From assembly GCF_900489465.1 (NCBI RefSeq), contig NZ_UEFQ01000019.1, positions 62,001 to 126,000 of the forward strand: a stretch of 64,000 nucleotides of DNA, given 5' to 3'. How positions within the stretch are numbered: the first letter of the stretch is position 1; each line of letters starts with the position of its first letter. The notes under the pieces were generated by a model that saw only the letters and a list, made by a program, of their open reading frames with translations, had not been told where the DNA came from and did no database searches. Below are positions 37,203 to 46,263 of the stretch, piece after piece. The position numbers were made by a program, and so were the translations under genes. Origin of the DNA: Aequorivita sp. CIP111184 (lineage in GTDB: Bacteria > Bacteroidota > Bacteroidia > Flavobacteriales > Flavobacteriaceae).

Positions 37203-37283
37203 CATTTCCGCGAAGGCGGAAATCTTATCAGGAGGAACGGAATGTTCCTTTATAAAATGTCCTGAGCTTGTAAGCAAGGGAAA
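37203..37283 (+). repeat. Dispersed-type intergenic repeats in the rpsJ-rplC spacer
   Basis: ATTTCCGC-GAAG-GCGGAAAT (37204-37223) is a perfect 8-base-pair hairpin of the GTCATTyCnGCGAAgGC type common in Bacteroidota intergenic DNA. AGGAAC/GTTCCT (37233-37249) is a second hairpin. TCCTGAGCTTG (37260-37270) recalls the CCCTGAGCTTGTC repeat also present at 51158. Confidence 0.6.
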
Positions 37284-37303
37284 AACGGAAACAAAATAAT
37301 ATT

Positions 37304-37335
37304 CAGGGTTGAATTTATTTTGACCCTGTTTTTTT
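37304..37335 (+). terminator. Intrinsic terminator/attenuator between rpsJ and rplC
   Basis: A 10-base-pair stem (CAGGGTTGAA with TTTGACCCTG, two G-U pairs) has a 5-base loop and is followed directly by seven T residues (37329-37335). It lies 45 bases before the rplC ATG. This is the form of a Rho-independent terminator inside the S10 gene series. Confidence 0.7.
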
Positions 37336-37379
37336 GAATAGAAATATTAAAATAAGTAATAATAACTAAATAATTAAAT

Positions 37380-37991
37380 ATGTCTGGGTTAATTGGAAGA
37401 AAGATAGGGATGACCAGCATCTTTGACGAGAACGGAAAGAATATTCCGTGTACCGTTATTGAAGCAGGACCCTGTGTTGTCACCCAAGTCAGAACCATAG
37501 AGGTTGACGGGTACAATGCTCTTCAACTTGGTTTCGATGACAAGAAGACTGTAACTAAAGCTGCTGAAGGGCACGCAAAAAAAGCAGGAACCGTTGCAAA
37601 ACGCAAAGTTGTTGAATTCAAGGGATTTGAAGAAAAATACAAATTAGGTGACACAATTACTGTGGAGCATTTTATTGAAGGTGAGTTCGTAGATATTGCG
37701 GGTACATCTAAAGGTAAAGGTTTCCAAGGGGTTGTTAAACGTCACGGTTTTGGTGGTGTGGGGCAAGCGACTCACGGTCAGCACAACCGTTTACGTGCGC
37801 CAGGTTCTATTGGAGCTGCTTCTTATCCTGCGAGAGTATTCAAAGGAATGAGAATGGCAGGCCAAATGGGGAACGAAAGAGTAAAAGTTGAAAATTTAAG
37901 AGTTTTGAAAGTAGTTCCTGAAAAGAATCTACTTGTGGTAAAAGGAGCAGTTCCTGGCCATAAAAACGCTTATGTAATGATCGAGAAATAA
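37380..37991 (+). CDS. rplC: Ribosomal protein L3
   Basis: A 203-residue early-assembly 50S protein near the peptidyl transferase centre. The N-terminal [19 protein letters not shown] and the glutamine loop [29 protein letters not shown] (about residues 115-143), which reaches into the ribosome core, identify it. Its last base is shared with the rplD ATG. It begins the S10-type block after the rpsJ-rplC spacer. Confidence 0.97.
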   Translation: MSGLIGRKIGMTSIFDENGKNIPCTVIEAGPCVVTQVRTIEVDGYNALQLGFDDKKTVTKAAEGHAKKAGTVAKRKVVEFKGFEEKYKLGDTITVEHFIEGEFVDIAGTSKGKGFQGVVKRHGFGGVGQATHGQHNRLRAPGSIGAASYPARVFKGMRMAGQMGNERVKVENLRVLKVVPEKNLLVVKGAVPGHKNAYVMIEK

Positions 37992-38620
37992 TGAAGGTAG
38001 CTGTATTAGACATAAACGGAAAAGACACAGGTCGGAAAGTTGAACTTTCTGCAGATGTGTTCGGAATAGAGCCTAACAATCACGCAGTTTATCTTGATGT
38101 GAAGCAATATCTTGCCAATCAAAGACAAGGAACTCACAAAGCTAAAGAACGTGCTGAAATTTCTGGTTCTACCAGAAAGATAAAGAAACAAAAAGGAACT
38201 GGTACTGCTCGTGCGGGTAGCATCAAATCTGGTGTATTTAAAGGTGGTGGTAGAATGTTTGGACCACGTCCACGTAGCTACTCTTTTAAATTGAACAAAA
38301 ACCTAAAGCGTTTGGCACGTAAATCTGCTCTATCGATGAAGGCTAACGATAAAGCCATTTTTGTAATGGAAGACCTTAATTTTGACGCTCCAAAAACCAA
38401 GAATTTTACCTCGGTTTTGAAGAGTTTAGGTCTTGATGACAAAAAATCTTTATTTGTGTTGGGAGACTTAAATAATAATGTATATTTGTCCTCTCGCAAT
38501 TTGAAAGGTACTGAAGTTATAACTAACTCACAATTAAGTACTTATAAAATTATGAATGCAAACAGTTTAGTGCTGTTTGAAGGTTCTTTGGAAGGAATTG
38601 AAACAAACTTAAGTAAATAG
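37991..38620 (+). CDS. rplD: Ribosomal protein L4
   Basis: A 209-residue 50S protein with an extended loop lining the exit tunnel: [26 protein letters not shown], spanning about residues 60-85. The globular part has the [14 protein letters not shown] helix. In E. coli L4 represses its operon by binding the S10 leader and stimulating termination; here a terminator-like hairpin lies upstream of rplC. The ATG overlaps the rplC stop by one base. Confidence 0.97.
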   Translation: MKVAVLDINGKDTGRKVELSADVFGIEPNNHAVYLDVKQYLANQRQGTHKAKERAEISGSTRKIKKQKGTGTARAGSIKSGVFKGGGRMFGPRPRSYSFKLNKNLKRLARKSALSMKANDKAIFVMEDLNFDAPKTKNFTSVLKSLGLDDKKSLFVLGDLNNNVYLSSRNLKGTEVITNSQLSTYKIMNANSLVLFEGSLEGIETNLSK

Positions 38621-38627
38621 AAACAAG

Positions 38628-38918
38628 ATGAACATCTTAATTAAACCTATAATTACGGAAAAAGCTACTAAGGATGCTGAAGACAAAAATGTTTTTGGCT
38701 TTGTAGTTAACCCAAAGGCGAATAAGGTAGAAATCAAGAAAGCGGTGGAAGCTGCTTACGGAGTTTCTGTTGAAAAAGTTCGCACAATGAATGTCCGCCC
38801 TGATAGGAAGACCCGTTATACAAAAACAGGTGTCCAGACTGGTAAAACGAATGCTTACAAAAAAGCAATTGTACAGGTGGCGGAAGGTGATACAATAGAT
38901 TTTTACAGTAACATCTAA
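38628..38918 (+). CDS. rplW: Ribosomal protein L23
   Basis: A 96-residue 50S protein at the tunnel exit, where trigger factor and SRP dock. Typical blocks are IIKPIITEKAT at the N-terminus (here LIKPIITEKATKDAED), FVVNPKANKVEIKKAVEAAYGV near residues 25-46, and KTGVQTGKTNAYKKAIV. It lies between rplD and rplB with 7- and 26-base gaps. Confidence 0.97.
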   Translation: MNILIKPIITEKATKDAEDKNVFGFVVNPKANKVEIKKAVEAAYGVSVEKVRTMNVRPDRKTRYTKTGVQTGKTNAYKKAIVQVAEGDTIDFYSNI

Positions 38919-38944
38919 GGTAACTTAGATCTAATTAGACACAA

Positions 38945-39769
38945 ATGTCAGTAAGAAAATTAAAACCAATCACCCCGGGTCAGCGTTTTAGGGTTGTAAA
39001 TGGTTTTGACGCCATTACAACCGATAAGCCGGAGAAGTCTTTACTTGCTCCGAACAAAAGATCTGGTGGTAGAAACAGTCAAGGTAAAATGACCATGCGC
39101 TACATAGGTGGTGGTCATAAAAAGAAATATCGAATTATCGATTTTAAACGTGACAAAGCAGGTGTTCCTGCTACTGTTGCAAGTATACAATACGATCCAA
39201 ACCGTACTGCGTTTATCGCACTTTTGAACTATCAAGATGGTGAAAAACGATATGTAATTGCGCAAAACGGATTACAAGTTGGGCAAAATATCCTATCCGG
39301 TGATGCAGTAGCTCCCGAGATTGGAAACGCAATGTCACTTTCAGCTATTCCATTAGGTACTATTATTTCTTGCATCGAGCTTCGTCCCGGTCAAGGAGCT
39401 ATTATGGCTCGTAGTGCTGGTGCATTCGCGCAGCTTATGGCTCGTGATGGAAAATATGCTACCGTTAAACTTCCCTCAGGTGAAACCCGATTAATTTTGG
39501 TAAACTGTATGGCTACCATTGGTGCTGTATCAAACAGTGACCACCAATTATTAGTTTCTGGTAAGGCTGGTAGAAGTAGATGGTTAGGTAGAAGACCACG
39601 TACAAGACCAGTTGTGATGAACCCTGTTGATCACCCAATGGGTGGTGGTGAAGGTAAATCTTCTGGAGGTCATCCACGTTCTAGAAAAGGTATCCCTGCA
39701 AAAGGTTACAGAACCCGTACTAAAACGAAAGCGAGTAATAAATATATCTTAGAACGAAGAAAGAAATAA
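38945..39769 (+). CDS. rplB: Ribosomal protein L2
   Basis: A 274-residue primary 23S rRNA-binding protein needed for peptidyl transferase activity. The N-terminal [15 protein letters not shown], the central [18 protein letters not shown], and the C-terminal [21 protein letters not shown] block with the conserved His (about residues 220-240) are diagnostic. Full length and in standard order. Confidence 0.98.
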   Translation: MSVRKLKPITPGQRFRVVNGFDAITTDKPEKSLLAPNKRSGGRNSQGKMTMRYIGGGHKKKYRIIDFKRDKAGVPATVASIQYDPNRTAFIALLNYQDGEKRYVIAQNGLQVGQNILSGDAVAPEIGNAMSLSAIPLGTIISCIELRPGQGAIMARSAGAFAQLMARDGKYATVKLPSGETRLILVNCMATIGAVSNSDHQLLVSGKAGRSRWLGRRPRTRPVVMNPVDHPMGGGEGKSSGGHPRSRKGIPAKGYRTRTKTKASNKYILERRKK

Positions 39770-39772
39770 GTT

Positions 39773-40051
39773 ATGGCAAGATCGTTAAAAAAAGGACCGT
39801 TCGTTCATTACAAACTAGACAAGAAAGTTCAACAAAATGTTGATGATAATAAGAAGACTGTAATCAAGACTTGGTCACGTGCTTCTATGATTACACCAGA
39901 TTTTGTTGGTCAAACCATCGCTGTACACAACGGGCGCCAATTTGTTCCTGTGTATGTAACAGAAAACATGGTTGGGCATAAACTAGGAGAATTTTCACCT
40001 ACAAGATCATTCCGTGGTCACGCAGGTGCTAAAAACAAAGGTAAAAAATAA
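39773..40051 (+). CDS. rpsS: Ribosomal protein S19
   Basis: A 92-residue 30S head protein. [15 protein letters not shown] at the start, [39 protein letters not shown] in the middle and the basic tail AGAKNKGKK are typical. It lies 3 bases after rplB and 6 before rplV. Confidence 0.97.
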   Translation: MARSLKKGPFVHYKLDKKVQQNVDDNKKTVIKTWSRASMITPDFVGQTIAVHNGRQFVPVYVTENMVGHKLGEFSPTRSFRGHAGAKNKGKK

Positions 40052-40057
40052 TAGGCC

Positions 40058-40468
40058 ATGGGAGTTCGTAAAAGAGAAAGAGCAGAAGCAATCAAGGAAG
40101 CAAAGAAGACAATGTACTTTGCTAAATTGAACAATTGCCCCACTTCACCAAGAAAAATGCGTTTAATGGCAGACTTGGTTCGTGGTGAGAAAATAGACAA
40201 AGCACTTAATATTTTGAAGTTTAGTTCAAAAGAATCTTCACGCAAATTGGAGAAACTACTTTTGTCTGCCATTAATAACTGGCAACAAAAGAACGAAGAC
40301 GCTTCATTGGAAGATGCAGATCTTTTTGTTAAGGAAATCCGTGTGGATGGTGGAACAATGTTGAAAAGACTTCGTCCAGCACCACAAGGCCGCGCACACA
40401 GAATTAGAAAGCGCTCCAACCACGTAACACTGGTATTGGCAGCTAACGATAACACACAAAGCAATTAA
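40058..40468 (+). CDS. rplV: Ribosomal protein L22
   Basis: A 136-residue 50S protein with a beta-hairpin at the exit tunnel constriction. The core has [20 protein letters not shown] near residues 24-43 and the hairpin region [25 protein letters not shown] near 105-130, where macrolide resistance mutations occur in other bacteria. A short N-terminal extension ([17 protein letters not shown]) precedes the domain. Confidence 0.97.
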   Translation: MGVRKRERAEAIKEAKKTMYFAKLNNCPTSPRKMRLMADLVRGEKIDKALNILKFSSKESSRKLEKLLLSAINNWQQKNEDASLEDADLFVKEIRVDGGTMLKRLRPAPQGRAHRIRKRSNHVTLVLAANDNTQSN

Positions 40469-40472
40469 TTAA

Positions 40473-41201
40473 ATGGGACAGAAGACAAATCCAATCGGAA
40501 ATCGCCTGGGTATCATTAGAGGTTGGGAATCCAACTGGTACGGAGGCAACGACTACGGCGATAAACTTGCCGAAGACGACAAGATCAGGAAATACATCCA
40601 CGCTCGTTTAAGTAAAGCTAGTGTGAGTAGAGTAATTATTGAGCGTACGCTTAAGCTTGTAACCGTTACTATAACCACTGCCCGTCCCGGTATCATTATC
40701 GGTAAAGGTGGTCAGGAAGTAGACAAGCTAAAAGAAGAGCTTAAAAAAATTACAGATAAAGAGGTACAGATCAACATTCACGAGATCAAAAGACCTGAGC
40801 TTGATGCATTTTTGGTAGCTGCAAGTATTGCACGCCAAATTGAAAGCCGTATTTCATACCGTCGTGCTATTAAAATGGCAATCGCGGCAACAATGCGAAT
40901 GAATGCTGAAGGTATTAAGGTACAGATTTCTGGACGTTTGAACGGAGCTGAAATGGCTCGTTCAGAATCTTACAAAGAAGGTCGTATTCCTTTATCAACT
41001 TTTAGAGCCGATATTGACTACGCTTTAGTTGAGGCACACACTACCTATGGTAGATTGGGTGTTAAAGTATGGATTATGAAAGGCGAAGTATATGGAAAAA
41101 GAGAGCTTTCCCCACTTGTTGGTTTATCAACTGGCAAAAAAGGTGGTGGTAAAGGAGCTCCAGCAGGACGCGGTGGCAACAAAGCACGTCGCAGAAAGTA
41201 A
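40473..41201 (+). CDS. rpsC: Ribosomal protein S3
   Basis: A 242-residue 30S protein at the mRNA entry site. It starts [20 protein letters not shown]; the KH domain has [22 protein letters not shown] near residues 68-90 (GxxG is GKGG), and the C-terminal domain includes [24 protein letters not shown]. The C-terminal tail is rich in Gly, Lys and Arg. Standard position between rplV and rplP. Confidence 0.98.
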   Translation: MGQKTNPIGNRLGIIRGWESNWYGGNDYGDKLAEDDKIRKYIHARLSKASVSRVIIERTLKLVTVTITTARPGIIIGKGGQEVDKLKEELKKITDKEVQINIHEIKRPELDAFLVAASIARQIESRISYRRAIKMAIAATMRMNAEGIKVQISGRLNGAEMARSESYKEGRIPLSTFRADIDYALVEAHTTYGRLGVKVWIMKGEVYGKRELSPLVGLSTGKKGGGKGAPAGRGGNKARRRK

Positions 41202-41219
41202 TTTTTTAAATAGAAGAAA

Positions 41220-41639
41220 ATGTTACAACCTAAAAGAACAAAGTACCGTAAACAAATGAAAGGCCGTATGAAAGGCGATGCCGGTCGTGGCAATCAGCTA
41301 GCGTACGGAACCTTCGGTATAAAATCGTTGGAATCAGAATTTCTTACAGCAAGACAAATTGAAGCTGCTCGTATTGCCGCTACTCGATTTATGAAAAGAG
41401 AAGGTTCTATCTGGATTATGATTTTTCCCGATAAGCCAATTACCAAAAAACCTCTTGAAGTACGTATGGGTAAAGGTAAAGGAGCTGTAGAATATTACGC
41501 TGCTGTAGTAAAACCAGGAAGAATGCTTTTCGAAGTATCTGGTGTTACCCTTGAAACAGCAAAAGAAGCTTTACGCCTTGCGGCACAAAAGCTTCCCGTT
41601 AAAACTAAATTTGTAATGTCTCGGGATTTCCAAGCATAA
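41220..41639 (+). CDS. rplP: Ribosomal protein L16
   Basis: A 139-residue 50S protein near the A site. [19 protein letters not shown] at the start, [24 protein letters not shown] near residues 32-55, and [19 protein letters not shown] near 82-100 (conserved Arg just before, often hydroxylated in other species) identify it. Confidence 0.97.
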   Translation: MLQPKRTKYRKQMKGRMKGDAGRGNQLAYGTFGIKSLESEFLTARQIEAARIAATRFMKREGSIWIMIFPDKPITKKPLEVRMGKGKGAVEYYAAVVKPGRMLFEVSGVTLETAKEALRLAAQKLPVKTKFVMSRDFQA

Positions 41640-41650
41640 TTTTTTGAACG

Positions 41651-41842
41651 ATGAAACAATCAGAAATTAAAAAAGCATCAACGGCTGAACTTCAGGAAGC
41701 TTTCGCTGACTCTAGAAAAGCTTATTCAGACCTTAAAATGGCTCATACCATTTCGCCGTTGGAAAATCCAATTCAACTAAGATCCCAAAGAAGGGTGATA
41801 GCAAGATTAGCGACGGAACTAACTAATAGAGAAGTGCAATAA
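41651..41842 (+). CDS. rpmC: Ribosomal protein L29
   Basis: A 63-residue two-helix 50S protein near the tunnel exit. The pattern MKQSEIKKASTAELQEAF, then LKMAHTISPLENPIQLRSQRRVIARL, is that of L29. It lies between rplP and rpsQ in the universal order. Confidence 0.95.
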   Translation: MKQSEIKKASTAELQEAFADSRKAYSDLKMAHTISPLENPIQLRSQRRVIARLATELTNREVQ

Positions 41843-41857
41843 CTGTACAGCTGAAAG

Positions 41858-42121
41858 ATGGAAGAAATTAAAAGAAACTTAAGAAAAGAACGTATAGGTG
41901 TAGTAACCAGCAACAAAATGGACAAGTCCATTGTAGTTGCAGAGGTGAAAAAAGTAAAGCATCCTATGTACGGAAAGTTCGTTTTGAAAACGAAAAAATA
42001 CGTAGCACACGACGAGACAAACAACTGTAACGAAGGTGATACTGTAAAGATCATGGAAACAAGACCTTTGAGTAAAACCAAATGTTGGAGATTAGTAGAA
42101 ATAATTGAAAGAGCGAAGTAA
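41858..42121 (+). CDS. rpsQ: Ribosomal protein S17
   Basis: An 87-residue OB-fold 30S protein. Signature parts are [41 protein letters not shown] near residues 35-53, and the end [22 protein letters not shown]. It is followed after 2 bases by rplN. Confidence 0.97.
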   Translation: MEEIKRNLRKERIGVVTSNKMDKSIVVAEVKKVKHPMYGKFVLKTKKYVAHDETNNCNEGDTVKIMETRPLSKTKCWRLVEIIERAK

Positions 42122-42123
42122 TT

Positions 42124-42492
42124 ATGTTACAACAAGAATCAAGACTCAAAGTCGCAGATAATACCGGTGCTAAGGAAGTACTTACTATTCGTGTATTAGG
42201 CGGTACTAAAAGAAGGTATGCTTCAATTGGTGATAAAATTGTAGTTTCTGTAAAAGAAGCCACTCCAAACGGAAGTATTAAAAAAGGAGCAGTTTCTACA
42301 GCAGTTGTAGTTCGTACTGTTAAGGAAATAAGAAGACCTGACGGTTCTTACATCCGCTTTGACGACAACGCTTGTGTACTTTTGAACGCCCAAGGCGAGA
42401 TGAGAGGAACACGTGTTTTCGGACCAGTAGCAAGAGAGCTTCGTGACAAGCAATTTATGAAAATAGTATCATTGGCACCAGAGGTGCTTTAA
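42124..42492 (+). CDS. rplN: Ribosomal protein L14
   Basis: A 122-residue 50S protein at the subunit interface. It starts [19 protein letters not shown] and carries the conserved [18 protein letters not shown] near residues 70-88 and [16 protein letters not shown] near 96-112. The next gene starts 1 base after its stop. Confidence 0.98.
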   Translation: MLQQESRLKVADNTGAKEVLTIRVLGGTKRRYASIGDKIVVSVKEATPNGSIKKGAVSTAVVVRTVKEIRRPDGSYIRFDDNACVLLNAQGEMRGTRVFGPVARELRDKQFMKIVSLAPEVL

Positions 42493-42493
42493 T

Positions 42494-42820
42494 ATGAAAA
42501 CTAAGATGACAAAGCTTAAAATAAAATCAGGCGATACAGTAGTAGTTACTGCCGGGGACCACAAAGGTTCTGAAGGTAAAGTGATGAAAATATTCCTTGA
42601 CAAAAACAAAGCAATCGTAGAAGGAGTAAATATGGTTTCAAAACATGAGAAGCCAAGTGCAAAAAACCCACAAGGTGGAATTGCAAAGAAAGAAGCTCCT
42701 ATCCATATTTCAAACCTTTCGTTGGTTGATCCAAAATCTGGAAAAGCTACACGTGTAGGGTATAAAACCGAAGATGGTAAAAAAGTACGGTTTTCAAAAC
42801 AATCGAATCAAGCAATATAG
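42494..42820 (+). CDS. rplX: Ribosomal protein L24
   Basis: A 108-residue 50S assembly initiator with an N-terminal KOW motif: [25 protein letters not shown] at about residues 10-34, then [25 protein letters not shown] second ATG at 42506 would give a 104-residue protein; I keep 42494 because it directly follows the rplN stop. Confidence 0.96.
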   Translation: MKTKMTKLKIKSGDTVVVTAGDHKGSEGKVMKIFLDKNKAIVEGVNMVSKHEKPSAKNPQGGIAKKEAPIHISNLSLVDPKSGKATRVGYKTEDGKKVRFSKQSNQAI

Positions 42821-42822
42821 TT

Positions 42823-43374
42823 ATGGCATATTCACCAAGACTTAAAGAAGAGTATAAAAGCAAAGTGATCAATTCACTTACTGACGAATTTGGTTACAAA
42901 AACGTCATGCAGGTACCTAAATTAGAGCGTATCGTTGTTTCCCGCGGAGTGGGTGCAGCAGTAGCTGATAAGAAACTTATTGACTATTCGGTTGATGAGT
43001 TTACAAAAATAACTGGGCAAAAAGCGATTTCAACAAACTCTAAAAAAGACGTTGCAAACTTCAAACTTCGTAAAGGCATGCCAATTGGTGTGAAAGTTAC
43101 GTTGCGTGGAGAGCGTATGTATGAATTTTTGGATAGATTGGTAACTTCAGCTTTGCCAAGGGTACGTGACTTTAACGGAATTAAAGCAACCGGTTTTGAC
43201 GGAAGAGGAAATTACTCTTTGGGAATTACTGAGCAAATTATCTTCCCAGAAATCGATATCGATAAAGTGAAGAAAATTGAAGGGATGAATATTACATTCA
43301 TTACTTCTGCAGCTACTGATAAAGAAGCGAAATCATTACTACAAGAATTGGGATTACCCTTTAAAAAGAACTAA
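42823..43374 (+). CDS. rplE: Ribosomal protein L5
   Basis: A 183-residue 5S rRNA-binding protein of the 50S central protuberance. Blocks [28 protein letters not shown] at the N-terminus, [25 protein letters not shown] near residues 66-90, and [19 protein letters not shown] near 127-145 are characteristic. Confidence 0.98.
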   Translation: MAYSPRLKEEYKSKVINSLTDEFGYKNVMQVPKLERIVVSRGVGAAVADKKLIDYSVDEFTKITGQKAISTNSKKDVANFKLRKGMPIGVKVTLRGERMYEFLDRLVTSALPRVRDFNGIKATGFDGRGNYSLGITEQIIFPEIDIDKVKKIEGMNITFITSAATDKEAKSLLQELGLPFKKN

Positions 43375-43377
43375 GAG

Positions 43378-43647
43378 ATGGCTAAAGAATCAATGAAAGC
43401 CCGCGAGGTTAAGAGACAAAAAACGGTATTGAAGTATGCTGCCAAACGTAAAGCTTTAAAAGAAGCTGGTGATTGGGAAGGTTTACAAAAACTACCAAAA
43501 AATGCCTCACCAGTACGTTTGCACAACCGTTGCAAATTAACCGGAAGACCAAGAGGGTATATGAGAACTTTTGGAATTTCACGTGTAACTTTCCGTGAAA
43601 TGGCAAATTCAGGGTTAATTCCAGGAGTGCGCAAAGCATCTTGGTAA
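43378..43647 (+). CDS. rpsN: Ribosomal protein S14 (zinc-free type)
   Basis: An 89-residue 30S protein of the long, zinc-independent type: [15 protein letters not shown], then [34 protein letters not shown]. Only one Cys (NRCKLTG) remains where zinc-ribbon S14 proteins have four. It is followed by an 85-base spacer with a hairpin before rpsH. Confidence 0.97.
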   Translation: MAKESMKAREVKRQKTVLKYAAKRKALKEAGDWEGLQKLPKNASPVRLHNRCKLTGRPRGYMRTFGISRVTFREMANSGLIPGVRKASW

Positions 43648-43682
43648 GAACATATTTACTGTTCAAAAGAAAAAGTATAAAC

Positions 43683-43713
43683 TGGTCGTAGGTTTGGAAT
43701 AGTCCAAAAACCA
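43683..43713 (+). promoter_or_regulatory. Hairpin in the rpsN-rpsH spacer (candidate S8 site)
   Basis: TTTGGA and TCCAAA pair around ATAG (43693-43708). An outer TGGT/ACCA pair (43683-43686, 43710-43713) is separated by an asymmetric internal loop. It lies 20 bases before the rpsH ATG. S8 is the known repressor of spc-type operons, but binding here is only inferred. Confidence 0.4.
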
Positions 43714-43732
43714 CTTCCGAAAATTGAAATAA

Positions 43733-44134
43733 ATGAATACAGATCCAATTTCAGATTATCTAACACGTGTTAGAAATGCTGCGAAAGCCGGACATCGCGT
43801 AGTAGAGATTCCAGCTTCAAACCTTAAAAAGGAGATTACAAAGATCCTTTTTGATCAAGGTTACATTTTAAGCTACAAATTTGATGACGAAAGTACCCCG
43901 CAAGGGATCATCAAAATTGCGTTGAAATACGACAAGCTTACTAAAGAATCAGTGATCAAGAAAATTCAAAGAATAAGTAAACCAGGTTTACGTAAATACG
44001 CAGGTTCAACAGAACTTCCTCGTATTCTGAACGGTTTGGGTATTGCCATAGTTTCTACTTCTTCAGGAGTTATGACCGGCAAACAAGCCAAGGAACAGAA
44101 TGTAGGTGGCGAAGTATTGTGTTACGTTTACTAA
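43733..44134 (+). CDS. rpsH: Ribosomal protein S8
   Basis: A 133-residue primary 16S rRNA-binding protein. It begins MNTDPISDYLTRVRNAAKAGH; the C-terminal RNA-binding part has RILNGLGIAIVSTSSGVMTGKQAKEQNVGGEVLCYVY, the universal S8 ending. In E. coli S8 also represses spc operon translation. A hairpin in the spacer just upstream could serve such control. Confidence 0.98.
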   Translation: MNTDPISDYLTRVRNAAKAGHRVVEIPASNLKKEITKILFDQGYILSYKFDDESTPQGIIKIALKYDKLTKESVIKKIQRISKPGLRKYAGSTELPRILNGLGIAIVSTSSGVMTGKQAKEQNVGGEVLCYVY

Positions 44135-44149
44135 AAAATAGACAAAGAA

Positions 44150-44692
44150 ATGTCAAGAATAGGTAAAAACCCGGTAGCAATCCCACAAGGAGTTACAGTT
44201 GATGTAAAAGACAATGTAATTACCGTAAAAGGAAAATTAGGCGAGTTAACACAGCAATATGCTGATGTAACGGTGAAAGTTGAAGACGGACAAGTATTGG
44301 TTGAACGCCCTTCAGATTCGAAAGATCATACCGCTAAGCACGGTCTTTATAGATCTTTAATCAATAATATGATTGAAGGTGTAAGCAACGGATGGACCAA
44401 GCAATTGGAATTGGTAGGTGTGGGTTACCGCGCTAGCAACCAAGGACAAAAATTGGATTTGGCTTTAGGATATTCTCACAACATTGTTTTGGAAATTGCT
44501 CCAGAAGTAAAAGTTGAAACGGTATCTGATAAAGGTAAAAATCCAATCGTAAAATTAACTTCACACGATAAGCAATTGGTAGGACAAGTAGCGGCAAAAA
44601 TCCGTGGCTTCCGTAGACCAGAACCTTACAAAGGAAAAGGTATTAAATTTGTAGGTGAACAATTAAGAAGAAAAGCAGGTAAATCTGCATAA
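44150..44692 (+). CDS. rplF: Ribosomal protein L6
   Basis: A 180-residue 50S protein with two repeated alpha/beta domains. It starts [17 protein letters not shown]; the second domain has [25 protein letters not shown] near residues 85-110, and the C-terminal [26 protein letters not shown] is diagnostic. Confidence 0.98.
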   Translation: MSRIGKNPVAIPQGVTVDVKDNVITVKGKLGELTQQYADVTVKVEDGQVLVERPSDSKDHTAKHGLYRSLINNMIEGVSNGWTKQLELVGVGYRASNQGQKLDLALGYSHNIVLEIAPEVKVETVSDKGKNPIVKLTSHDKQLVGQVAAKIRGFRRPEPYKGKGIKFVGEQLRRKAGKSA

Positions 44693-44703
44693 CAAATAGA
44701 GTT

Positions 44704-45060
44704 ATGGCATTATCAAAGTACGAAAGAAGAGAGCGCTTGCGCATGAGGATCAGAAAAACGGTAGAGGGGACCGAAAGTCGCCCACGTTTAGCTGTTTTCC
44801 GCAGCAACAAAGAAATATACGCTCAAATTATTGACGATGTAAATGGAAAGACCATTACCGCTGCATCTTCAAGAGATAAAGACATTGACGCTTCAAAAGT
44901 AAACAAAGTTGAAGCGGCAAAATTGGTAGGAAAAGCAATCGCAGAAAAAGCTGTTAAAGCAGGTGTTGAAGCCATTGCTTTTGATAGAGGCGGTTACTTA
45001 TACCACGGAAGAGTAAAATCATTAGCTGAAGGTGCACGAGAAGGTGGCCTTAAATTCTAA
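44704..45060 (+). CDS. rplR: Ribosomal protein L18
   Basis: A 118-residue 5S rRNA-binding protein. A basic N-terminus ([19 protein letters not shown]) precedes [20 protein letters not shown] near residues 27-46, and the C-terminal [26 protein letters not shown] is the family ending. Confidence 0.97.
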   Translation: MALSKYERRERLRMRIRKTVEGTESRPRLAVFRSNKEIYAQIIDDVNGKTITAASSRDKDIDASKVNKVEAAKLVGKAIAEKAVKAGVEAIAFDRGGYLYHGRVKSLAEGAREGGLKF

Positions 45061-45068
45061 GTCATATT

Positions 45069-45593
45069 ATGTATCAAGATTATAAAAACGTAGAATTAGT
45101 AAAACCAGGAGGACTTGAATTGAAAGACCGCTTGGTAGGTGTACAACGTGTAACCAAGGTGACCAAAGGTGGTCGTGCCTTCGGATTTTCAGCTATTGTA
45201 GTTGTTGGAGACGAAAAAGGAGTGGTAGGCCACGGACTTGGTAAATCCAAGGATGTTGCAAGCGCAATAGCAAAAGCTATTGAAGATGCTAAGAAAAACT
45301 TAGTTCGCATTCCACTTAACAAAGTAACTCTTCCACACGAACAAAAAGGAAAATACGGCGGAGCCCGAGTTAATCTTCTTCCAGCTGCGCCTGGTACAGG
45401 AGTTATTGCTGGTGGTGCTGTTCGTGCCGTATTGGAGGCAGTAGGAGTTCACGATGTATTGTCAAAATCACAAGGATCTTCCAACCCACACAACGTGGTA
45501 AAAGCTACTTTTGATGCTCTTTTGCAAATGCGAAGTGCACAAACTGTAGCCAACCAACGTGGAATTTCACTTGAAAAAGTATTCAAAGGATAA
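45069..45593 (+). CDS. rpsE: Ribosomal protein S5
   Basis: A 174-residue 30S protein involved in accuracy and mRNA unwinding at the entry site. The N-terminal double-stranded RNA-binding-like domain has [30 protein letters not shown] near residues 26-55; the second domain has [32 protein letters not shown] near 103-135. Confidence 0.98.
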   Translation: MYQDYKNVELVKPGGLELKDRLVGVQRVTKVTKGGRAFGFSAIVVVGDEKGVVGHGLGKSKDVASAIAKAIEDAKKNLVRIPLNKVTLPHEQKGKYGGARVNLLPAAPGTGVIAGGAVRAVLEAVGVHDVLSKSQGSSNPHNVVKATFDALLQMRSAQTVANQRGISLEKVFKG

Positions 45594-45605
45594 AATATCA
45601 GAGCG

Positions 45606-45785
45606 ATGGCAAAAATTAAAGTAACAAAGGTAAGAAGCGTTATAAAGCGCCCAAAAAACCAAAAAAGAATCATGGAATCTTTGGGTCTTCACAAGATGAA
45701 CCAAACTGTTGAACATGAAGATACGCCAAACATTCTTGGTATGATCAATAAAGTTAATCACTTGGTTTCTGTTGAAACCAAATAA
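45606..45785 (+). CDS. rpmD: Ribosomal protein L30
   Basis: A 59-residue 50S protein, short enough to be missed by length cut-offs. The frame runs ATG to TAA without interruption and reads [19 protein letters not shown], then [21 protein letters not shown] and [16 protein letters not shown]. The LGL-x-K-x-x-x-T core and the size fit L30, and it lies between rpsE and rplO as in other spc operons. Confidence 0.95.
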   Translation: MAKIKVTKVRSVIKRPKNQKRIMESLGLHKMNQTVEHEDTPNILGMINKVNHLVSVETK

Positions 45786-45798
45786 GGACACATTAAAA

Positions 45799-46251
45799 AT
45801 GGATTTAAGTAACTTACAACCCGCCGCAGGATCGGCGAAAAACAAAGGCAAGCGAGTAGGTCGCGGACAAGGTTCCGGTAAAGGTGGTACTGCCACCCGC
45901 GGACATAAAGGTGCAAAATCACGTTCAGGTTATTCCAAGAAAATTGGATTTGAAGGTGGACAAATGCCAATACAACGTCGTGTTCCTAAGTTTGGATTTA
46001 CAAACATCAACCGTAAAGAATACAAAGGTATCAACATTGATACTTTGCAACAATTGGTTGATGACAAAAAAATAAATGATACTGTTGACTTCGAAGCTCT
46101 AGTAGGTTTGGGTCTTGCTGGAAAAAGCGAAATGGTGAAGATTTTAGGAAGAGGCGAAATAAAAGCAAAATTAAAGGTATCTGCTCACAAGTTCACTGCC
46201 TCGGCAAAAGAAGCTATTGAAGCTGCCGGTGGCGAAGTAGTAACATTGTAA
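45799..46251 (+). CDS. rplO: Ribosomal protein L15
   Basis: A 150-residue late-assembly 50S protein. The glycine- and arginine-rich N-terminal extension (GKRVGRGQGSGKGGTATRGHKG) near residues 18-40 and the block GFEGGQMPIQRRVPKFGF near 50-67 are typical. I start at the ATG at 45799 (MDLSNLQPAAGS), as homologues do; an in-frame ATG at 45772 lies inside rpmD. Confidence 0.97.
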   Translation: MDLSNLQPAAGSAKNKGKRVGRGQGSGKGGTATRGHKGAKSRSGYSKKIGFEGGQMPIQRRVPKFGFTNINRKEYKGINIDTLQQLVDDKKINDTVDFEALVGLGLAGKSEMVKILGRGEIKAKLKVSAHKFTASAKEAIEAAGGEVVTL

Positions 46252-46263
46252 CAAAAGCTAAGG

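Noticed and set aside
37200-37379. A missing gene such as tuf between fusA/rpsJ and rplC
   Set aside because: The 180 bases contain no coding frame with EF-Tu features, only hairpins and A/T-rich DNA. tuf is located elsewhere in Bacteroidota.
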